NCBI RefSeq assembly: GCF_910578895.1
Contig: NZ_CAJTSC010000032.1
Location: 1-41,142, forward strand
Origin: an uncultured Bacteroides sp.
Lineage (GTDB): Bacteria > Bacteroidota > Bacteroidia > Bacteroidales > Bacteroidaceae
Length of the DNA stretch: 41,142 bases
Direction of reading: 5' to 3'
Shown in pieces: positions 40,891 to 41,142 of the stretch (the stretch's first letter is position 1; each line of letters starts with the position of its first letter). Position numbers and translations under genes: made by a program. Under the pieces are notes generated by a model. It was not told where the DNA came from, did not search any database, and saw nothing but the letters and a program-made list of their open reading frames with translations.

Positions 40891-41060
40891 CGGTTGTTCT
40901 TCTTCTACTTTTTCTTTCGTGCCATAACTTTATTTATTTTTGAATTTAGTAATACTCCGAATACATGAATCATCGGACATTACATATATCCTCTTTTTTG
41001 TCGGAATATAAAAGAAAAAGGTATTTTAACTATATTCTTAACCTGAATTAAACTCTCGCA

Positions 41061-41111
41061 CCGGTAATTTTGCATAAAGAAAGCCCGATCCCTAATGAAT
41101 AGAATTACCGG
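41061..41111. repeat. 9-bp inverted repeat near the window end
   Basis: CCGGTAATT (41061-41069) and AATTACCGG (41103-41111), with GCCCG/CGGGC overlapping inside. The 250 bases 40891-41142 hold only this and the truncated 5' end of the acidic gene. Confidence 0.45.
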
Positions 41112-41142
41112 GCAGGAAAGTAAGAAGAGCCCCATATAGGCT

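Overview
The window looks like a Bacteroides (Bacteroidales) chromosome. The -7 boxes match TAnnTTTG (for example 353-360, 17625-17632, 39088-39095), several with a TTTG about 19-20 bases upstream. The gene content fits as well: MetRS with a C-terminal tRNA-binding domain, paired FKBP isomerases with one lipoprotein, a DUF4491 membrane protein, Bacteroidetes-type mobilization genes, and VirE_N/VapE-type replication proteins.

1-17735, core chromosome. metG is followed by a Schlafen/AlbA_2-type regulator and a surface-polysaccharide region. That region has a flippase and glycosyltransferase on +, and on - a nonulosonic-acid (sialic/KDN-like) set: DUF115/GT42-like protein, cytidylyltransferase, NeuB-family synthase, GT2 and HAD phosphatase. 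Two more + strand glycosyltransferases follow. Then come a sirtuin, two FKBP isomerases in tandem, an Lrp/AsnC regulator, a DUF4491 protein and a CAT-anticodon tRNA (17661-17734).

17693-31937, a 14.2-kb mobilizable element integrated in the 3' end of that tRNA. It is bounded by a 43-bp perfect direct repeat (17693-17735 and 31895-31937), with a shared arm-type repeat inside each end. In order it carries a structured leader, a tyrosine integrase, DUF6043-like and DUF3853-like proteins, a VapE-type helicase, two small proteins, a candidate oriT, MobC-like and MobA-like mobilization proteins, and a coiled-coil membrane protein. It has no mating-pore genes, so it should depend on a helper. Its AT-rich right part, all on -, is defence cargo: small XRE regulator, C5 methyltransferase, SacI-family endonuclease and AlbA_2 protein as one overlapping operon, then a separate Mrr-nuclease/ImmA-IrrE-peptidase fusion.

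31938-39134, AT-rich accessory DNA that looks like a second, older element at the same tRNA. Right after the second att copy there is again a hairpin, a T-run and short TTGCACAC repeats, copying the layout of the first element's left end. It holds a VirE_N protein, a P4-type primase/helicase and a HTH protein on -, a divergent + gene behind 10-bp-phased GGCAC repeats, a 32-bp perfect inverted repeat, an A1S_2505-like/HTH fusion, and a two-gene lipoprotein operon with a long folded leader. No integrase or distal att site for it is visible.

39135-41142. A complete 1,247-bp IS481-like insertion sequence (26-bp imperfect ends, 7-bp target duplication CATAAAG) lies just upstream of the lipoprotein promoter. 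It is followed by an acidic - strand gene whose natural ATG appears cut off by one missing A in an A-run.

The best candidates for something little described are the C-M-R-AlbA_2 operon, the Mrr-ImmA/IrrE fusion, and three unexplained structured non-coding loci (18000-18275, 36113-36241, 38885-39033).
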